DNA of 64,000 nucleotides, taken from assembly GCA_039654915.1 (NCBI GenBank), contig CM077600.1:45058492-45122491 (forward strand). The letters are read 5' to 3'. Positions 58,001-64,000 of the stretch are shown piece after piece. The notes beneath the pieces were generated by a model that saw nothing but the letters and a program-made list of their open reading frames with translations, was not told the origin of the DNA and did no database searches. The position numbers and the translations under genes are program-made. The DNA is from Aquilaria yunnanensis. Its lineage: Eukaryota > Streptophyta > Magnoliopsida > Malvales > Thymelaeaceae. How positions within the stretch are numbered: position 1 is the stretch's first letter; every line of letters begins with the position of its first letter.

Positions 58001-60220
58001 TTCTGTAGGTTTCCGACACGTAGGATTTAATATGGCCATTATAACATTATTTTTTATTTTTTGTATTCTAAAACATTGCAAGTTTCGGGATTTAGAGATT
58101 ATATTAGAAAAGTTTGGGAGAAAAGTAGCTGTTATATGAAAGCTAGGGGACCTCAGCTATATTTTTCAATGTAAAGAGCTAGGAGAATGTGACGCCACCA
58201 CAACTTTAACCCTGCCCATCTCTGTGATATTCCTTACACTTTACCAATTAGGCTAATTGTGCGAAACAAAACATCAACCTCTGATAGTTGATAATATTCA
58301 AAAATTGCTATAATTGTTAAAATCCAAGAATGATCAAGTAACATTTTATAATTTGGATACCATGCTGCAACAAAATGCATAATTTATGAAGGATTGATGC
58401 AACCCTTATATCAAGAGTAAAAATTCATATATAGCTCCCTAACGTTAATAATTGTCATAAGGTAGCATCTAACCTCAACTTGTTTTATTATAAAATCCTT
58501 CAGCTCACATATTTTATTACATTTGTGTTTCTTCTACTAGTTTTTTCATATCTTCAACAAAAATTACTTATGTAATAGTGTCAAACACAGGAATCCCACA
58601 CTGCCACGTGTTCCTATTTAATTATAATGAATAACTATTGTATAAATATAAAATTTTAGGCCCAAAAAGGATATAAACACATAGTCTTGGTGTTTTCAAA
58701 CATAGATGAGTTAAATTTGATCTTTTTTCCCACCTTTATTCAAACACAACAACCCAAAACCACTGAAAACTCAGTTGGTTAAATTAGCTTCTGAAATTCA
58801 ACAAACACATGAGGTTTCTCCAACCTGATACACTTTTCCCACCTTCTCATCACGATCCAAAGTAGAATGGCATTGTTGTTATGTGATCTTATTCCGAAGA
58901 ATTGTTTCTTTGTTTCGTTACTCAAAATTTACTATAGGTACAGGGTATTATGAGCTATAATTGAAAAGCTAGAGGTTGGAGTATCTACTGCTGCTATGCA
59001 AAATTTTAGAGAGTTCGGTTTGTAATCGAAGCACTTCTGAATTTGTCTTTGTTAGAAAGTGCCACCATTGCTCAAATCCTGGTTAAGGCCACATGTTTTT
59101 CTCTTTGCCAATTCACATGGCTAGAGGAACATATTCTAAGGAACTTGCACCTTTGGGTTGAATTGGTTGTCGTTTCAAACAGCAGCTAGGCTGATTCTAG
59201 ATTTTCATTTATTGTATGGTTTGCACCCTTCTAACTTGTGGCCACCTCTTTATAATCTATCGATACTGATTTTGCTTGAGAAGACGCTTAAACTTGTTTC
59301 GTTGTTCTAGAGTGTCTTGTATGAGAATGAGGAATAGCTCGCATGCCAAGATTGACTGCCTGTAGTCATAGGAGGCTACATTGATAGCGGTTTGAAGGTA
59401 TTTTGGAGTGAGGGAGGCCAATTAAGAGTTATTTAAAATTTTGAATGGTGGGGCTCTAGCGAGTGAAGAACCATGGCCGACATAGGTTGCCATGCGCAGA
59501 GAAGCACAGAGCCGAGATTCAGTTCCTTAAAATGGGATCACGAAACAGCAACTGCTGTCTCCAACATCATGATTTGAGATGGCCACGTGGAAGGCCGTTC
59601 AAGTTTGCCGGCACGGACAGATCCACCTTGTTGCCCTTTCTAACAGAAGCGCAAGACAATGAATTTTCAGTTCATATGTGTTTCCAGTCCAAAAAGTTTT
59701 CAATGGTTTTGCGTTACTTTGTTTGAGTAGAGAGGTGGGGAAGAATATAAAGTTTGGCTCATTTACATTTAAAATATCTAAGATCTTGTGTTCATATTAT
59801 TATTGGCCTAAAATTTCACGGTTATGTCCATTACAATTAAATAGGAAGCTTCCGGGTACGATGTATGAACTAAAGGACTTCGTAATAGCACGAATTTAGG
59901 TAATTAACTATCTTAGAACAATCGTTAAAGTTATGGGACATCAGTGGATTTTACTGCAAGCCTTGGAGATGCATGGTAACTAGGCCTTAACCGAAGACAC
60001 CAAACAAAATGAAATCTGAAAGGCAAGTTAGTTTTAACTCGATACGCAAAATTTGTTAGGCTAAGAAGCTAAAGTTAACGACAGAATCCTGAGATCACGT
60101 ACTAATTCCAATAAATATGATCTAAGGAGCAGGAAACCCCTAGATTACAACAATTTCCAAAAAATCTCACGAATAGAAACTAATGTCACGAATTCCTCTT
60201 CCCGTGGACTGAGCATTAAT
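55095..60220. other. 5.1-kb AT-rich intergenic region without a supported gene
   Basis: 55.1-57.8 kb is very AT-rich with T-runs. Two diverged copies of a GGTCAAA(C/T)xTCTCTTT...TTTCATAATG(C/G)TCCCC unit lie at about 55660-55740 and 55900-55990, and a weaker one near 56740. 58.4-59.9 kb is more complex but I recognise no gene. The ORF at 59463-59726 has no motif or partner exon I can support. It ends at the decayed eIF3c copy. Confidence 0.5.
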
Positions 60221-63200
60221 TCAAGCACGTACCCCTTGGCTGAGGCTAATCATGCGGGCCGGAACATCCATCTGGGAACCTCTCAAGCCGGAGGTAGTCC
60301 TTCCAGTATATCCGCCTCTTCCTTGAAACTGACCAGACTGGTCCCTTGAATAGCCAGTTGAACCTACTCCCAAAGTTTTTCTGCCACTACCAGAATGACC
60401 AGTGCCACCTTGCCTTCCCTGTGTGAAAAAGAAAGCCTGCCACCTACCACCACCAACAGCTCCAGATGCAAAATCTTTGGTTCTCCCTTCTCCTCAAAGG
60501 CAGGTCCAGACCACCTCTAAATTTGGCATCAAATGCTCTTTCATTACTTTCTGCAATGATGGAAAGCCTTTCAGTCAGCTGGAATGCCAAAGCCTGTAGC
60601 CTAGTGTGCTCGACATCATGGAAAATGATGCACTGAGTTGACTAATCCCAACTTGCGTGGAGCTCTTCATTGACCATCATCTTGCTAACAATCCAATGCG
60701 CCTGGGCATCTGAAAGGTCAAACATTCTGGTGAGCTGCTCTAAGCTTAGGAACTCATAACATGAAGAGTAAGTTAAAAGCTAAGTCCTTAAAGCCTCCTC
60801 CTTGATCTTTTCTTTCAACATCTAAAGCACATTATCTCGATCTCTGACAAGCTTGCAAACATCAAGAGACTTGATAACTTCAAAGGCTTTCTCGTAATCT
60901 CCCTTGCTAAGGGCCCTGCTTGCAGCTGTTAAATGGTCTCTAACATTTTTTGGAGGACCGATGAAAGTTTGCCTCTCACTTGCCTCAAGCAATCACCTTA
61001 ATGTCTTGCTTATCACCTTCCGTTTGGCATCACAGGTGTTAGCTGCCATGTTAGGCACTTCAAGCAACATGGCACATATAAGATGCACAGCCTCTAAAAG
61101 TTCCAAATTTATGTGCATATGGTATGGCATATAGCGTCTCCTTTCCAACCTTTCTTGATAAGAAAATAATTGTTCTACCGGTAAATATTTGAACATTTTA
61201 TGCAGCAAATGCAGCTCAATATACTGTATGAGAACAGGAAAAGGGGCAGGATTGTTAAAAAATGCAAGGAACCCATTAGACACTTAGATGAAGGAATCAG
61301 AAAAACAGAAACCCACTTCAACAACTATCCCTACACAACATATCTTTCAAGATAGTCTACAAGCTGTTCCCAGAATCACAGTCCAAAGTCACACTACAGA
61401 GAAGGGATACAACAAACTACTAAAATAAATCAAGAACTTCATCACACACTTAAAGAAATGCAATCTTCTAATATAGACAATGGTAAAAATAAAGAAATAA
61501 CTTAACAAAATTGTGAACCGTGATTTAGTAAGAGAGAATCATACCAAAAGGGTATCCCAGTAGAAAAAAGATGTGAAGTTCAAAATAACGATTACGGTTC
61601 AAGAATATTATATGGAAAATAATCATATAACGGCCCAAAAAAGAGAGACAAAAAAAAAATTTAAGGTCAGAATCATCTAAAAAAGTGTGCAACAAAAATT
61701 AACTCCACTGCTAAATGAAAATGAAGGTGTTCCCTCTCCTAGAATGCAAGGCAAGCATGACTCTGCAATGCATGCTATAAGAAGGAAATGCTTGGAACCT
61801 GTTCTGGAGTCTTCTCATGATATCGACTTTGTGAGAAACCCTGAGCGAGCAACTCTTTTACCCTTCCACCTGAATATAATTCAAAAAGGCAGGCATGACC
61901 TTCAGCAGTTAAACCAACCCTAAATGCACAAAGACCAAGCTGTGCCATGGCCCTATTGAACAGTATTTAGGTCGATATATCCATATGCTGAATATCATCC
62001 TGCAAGTGACTCATCAACAACAGATCACGTGTAGTTCAAAACTCATCAAGAAGAGCAAGGTGGTAAATATCACAGAGCGTTGCACGAGCTTTAGTTTGCT
62101 CATCTCCACATTTGTATATAAGCAACACTAGCATATCCATTAACGTTCTACTACTTTCAGGAGAACTAGGTTTCCTAGGCATGGCTTCTGGAATAGTAAT
62201 AAATGCAGATGGACCCCGAACTTCCCCATCCACCTCACCACCATCAGCAGTTTCTGAAAGTTCAGCTAATTTCCTCATAGCATCATAAACCTCCTGACGT
62301 TTATAGTAGATTAGCTCAGCACGCCTCAGTGCAACCTTTGCTGCTGCTTTCAAGTCCCCAGTACACTCCAAGTACTCCTGTACATTTTGAGCAAGGCCCA
62401 AAAACATGGGCTCATCTCTCAATCTCTCCACATATTCACGAGTGTGGGGATCAATGCACTGCAAGCTCTTAAAGAACTCATTGTCTATCTTCTCCAGGAA
62501 AGCTACTAGGTTTCCCCAAACACGAATGGTGCCATTATAGTCTATGCCCTTTTGGGTTTCATTCTCATCAGGCTCAACCATGTCATCAACCACAAGGTTA
62601 CAGTATTGAACAAGAATATCTAATATGACGAGCATATTCTGCACACATTTCTTCCAGATATTTATGGGCATGTGCCCATTGAGACCTGGGTTAACATCAC
62701 ATTGGGTAGAGACAACACTAAACAGTATCTCAAGTTTTTGTGCAGGAGTCTTTGCAACATTTGTTAGAAAGGTGAGTTGCTCAACCAGCTCAAACCTGCC
62801 AGTTCCCTTCCTGCCTCTAGCAGCAACAGCCTCCTTAAACTTTTTGTTCACAGTATCCCACGTAACTTCACTGGAGTTCTTGAATTGCTTATCCATAAGC
62901 TTATCTTTCTTGCCAACTATCAGATCCCAATCAGCATCATCCCTATCCTCATCTTTCCGAATACCGTCCCCTTGATCAGAGGCCACTATTTTCGTAGAAT
63001 CCTCATCGTCATCATCAAAGTCAGAATCCTCATCATCATCCTCATCTTCCTCAACCACCTCATTCTCAGGATTCTCCTTGTACTTGTTAATTGCATCTTC
63101 ATATTGCCTATTGTGTTTCTTAAGTTTCTGTTTCATTGAGTTGAAAGCCTTTGCATTACTGCTGCTTATCTTTTTCTTGGCATCCTTGTTTGCCAAAGTT

Positions 63201-63673
63201 TCATTCAAGAAATCTTCCAACATCACAAGAGCTTTTATGTATAGATTAGGAACCTTAAGAGACTCTGTAACACGCATCACCTTCTCACGCTGCTTATTGA
63301 TCTTATCAAAGCACTCTTACAAGCTAACCCAGTCATTTATTTTCATAGCATTCTTTATTTGGTCGACAGTTGCATTCATCTCATCAAAGCATTTGTCTTT
63401 TGCAGACCTAATAAAACACTTTCGGGCATCAGAGTCATCACTATCACTAGCATTATCCACAAGGTATCTGGAAGGACCACCAGAGGTCGGCTTATCTTCT
63501 GTACTTTCAACATCATCTCCATACTGACTCTCCTCATCCTCGGTATCACTGCCACCCTGTTTTTTTCAAAACAAAGAAAATGTTTCAAATGCCCACAACT
63601 AGTCATTTCGTACGGACGAAAACTAAAAATTATAATATCTCTATTAAACCTGGGTCCAGAAACGGGATGCCAT
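60221..63673 (-). pseudogene. EIF3C: Non-processed pseudogene of translation initiation factor eIF3 subunit C
   Basis: The start MASRFWTQ (63673) is followed by an intron (63557-63649), then a long exon (61799-63556), a second intron (about 61154-61798) and the 3' part ending TGA at 60221. eIF3c landmarks run throughout: acidic N-terminal stretches, [89 protein letters not shown], a C-terminal PCI region and a Gly/Arg-rich tail. In-frame stops occur at 63317, 62036, 61967, 60993, 60822, 60780 and 60642. A frameshift lies near 60.4-60.5 kb in the Gly-rich tail, and the acceptor before 61153 is altered (AAG|AAAGG). Introns are retained, so it arose by DNA duplication rather than retrotransposition. 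The 414-codon piece at 62036-63280 is open and could still make a fragment. An intact copy should exist elsewhere. Confidence 0.88.
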
Positions 63674-64000
63674 CATCGCCAATGAGTAAAACGAATAAAT
63701 GATAGAAGACCTTGAGAACCTGCGAGAACCTGCAAACGGATTAATGAAGTAATCTCTTTGATACGCCGACAAGCGAGGCATAAACCTATGAAAATATACT
63801 CAACTCCAAAAGTTTTTGCCACAGTTTCCAACTCAACAAAGTCAAGAAACAAAAATGTATTGTTACCCAAATCACATAAAATAGTAAAAAAAACAAAAAA
63901 AGTTGCGCCAAAAGGGAGGCCACAAGGTTAGGAAAAAGAAAAAAGCCTCCTGAACTGCCAAACAGCATTTAGAACACAGACATCTAAAGACGGCTCGGAA
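63674..64000. other. Upstream flank of the eIF3c pseudogene
   Basis: About 330 bp to the window edge. It would hold the former 5' UTR or promoter. No gene or repeat is recognised, and the short minus ORFs (63673-63870, 63786-63968) are unsupported. Confidence 0.45.

Noticed and set aside
59463..59726. A possible 87-residue gene
   Set aside because: No motif, no splice partners and no family similarity that I can support.
62625..63527. Several plus-strand ORFs of 116-149 codons
   Set aside because: They are antisense shadows of the long eIF3c exon with its acidic codons.

Overview
This window is nuclear DNA from a flowering plant, most likely a eudicot. It is AT-rich, its genes are split by GT-AG (and two GC-AG) introns, the proteins match plant families, and the intergenic space is full of plant transposons and an old plant pararetrovirus. 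I had no search tool, so exon models come from reading frames, splice motifs and remembered family landmarks. For four genes the joined exons keep one frame from start to stop.

Every gene, and the virus, lies on the minus strand. From left to right they are: the first exon of a lipid-phosphate-phosphatase-like gene running off the left edge (210-407); a SET-domain protein like ATXR4/SDG38 (1909-5505, 7 exons, 321 aa); a DUF620 protein (6151-9090, 3 exons, 359 aa); a transposon and virus block (about 10.7-28.4 kb); an SC35-like SR splicing factor of the SCL30A/SCL33 type (28914-31091); a CPSF-A/DDB1/SF3B3-superfamily protein like Arabidopsis AT3G11960 (34453-50198, 15 exons, 1383 aa); a second transposon block (50.4-55.1 kb); 5 kb of AT-rich DNA without genes; and a decayed eIF3 subunit C copy with introns still in place (60221-63673).

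The most striking region is 17858-28362. A near-complete endogenous caulimovirid, closest in layout to florendoviruses, carries movement, coat, protease, reverse transcriptase and RNase H regions, then an abutting second ORF of unknown function, a TATA promoter, a leader with a hairpin and a tRNA-Met primer site. It is broken by one frameshift and seven in-frame stops. It lies between hAT-type inverted ends with an 8-bp target duplication (7 of 8 matching). Beside its 5' leader sits a 1.9-kb foldback element with a perfect 9-bp target duplication. The nesting order reads as hAT first, then virus, then foldback element.

Elsewhere there is a 1.43-kb solo LTR (perfect 5-bp duplication) inside a mariner-like element, three copies of one small inverted-repeat family, a MULE-type MITE, and a 1.39-kb foldback element with three internal palindromic units. 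Smaller features include two tandem duplications of about 345 bp in introns and a 36-bp in-frame duplication inside the first hydrophobic segment of the phosphatase-like gene. No CRISPR, tRNA or rRNA gene was seen.
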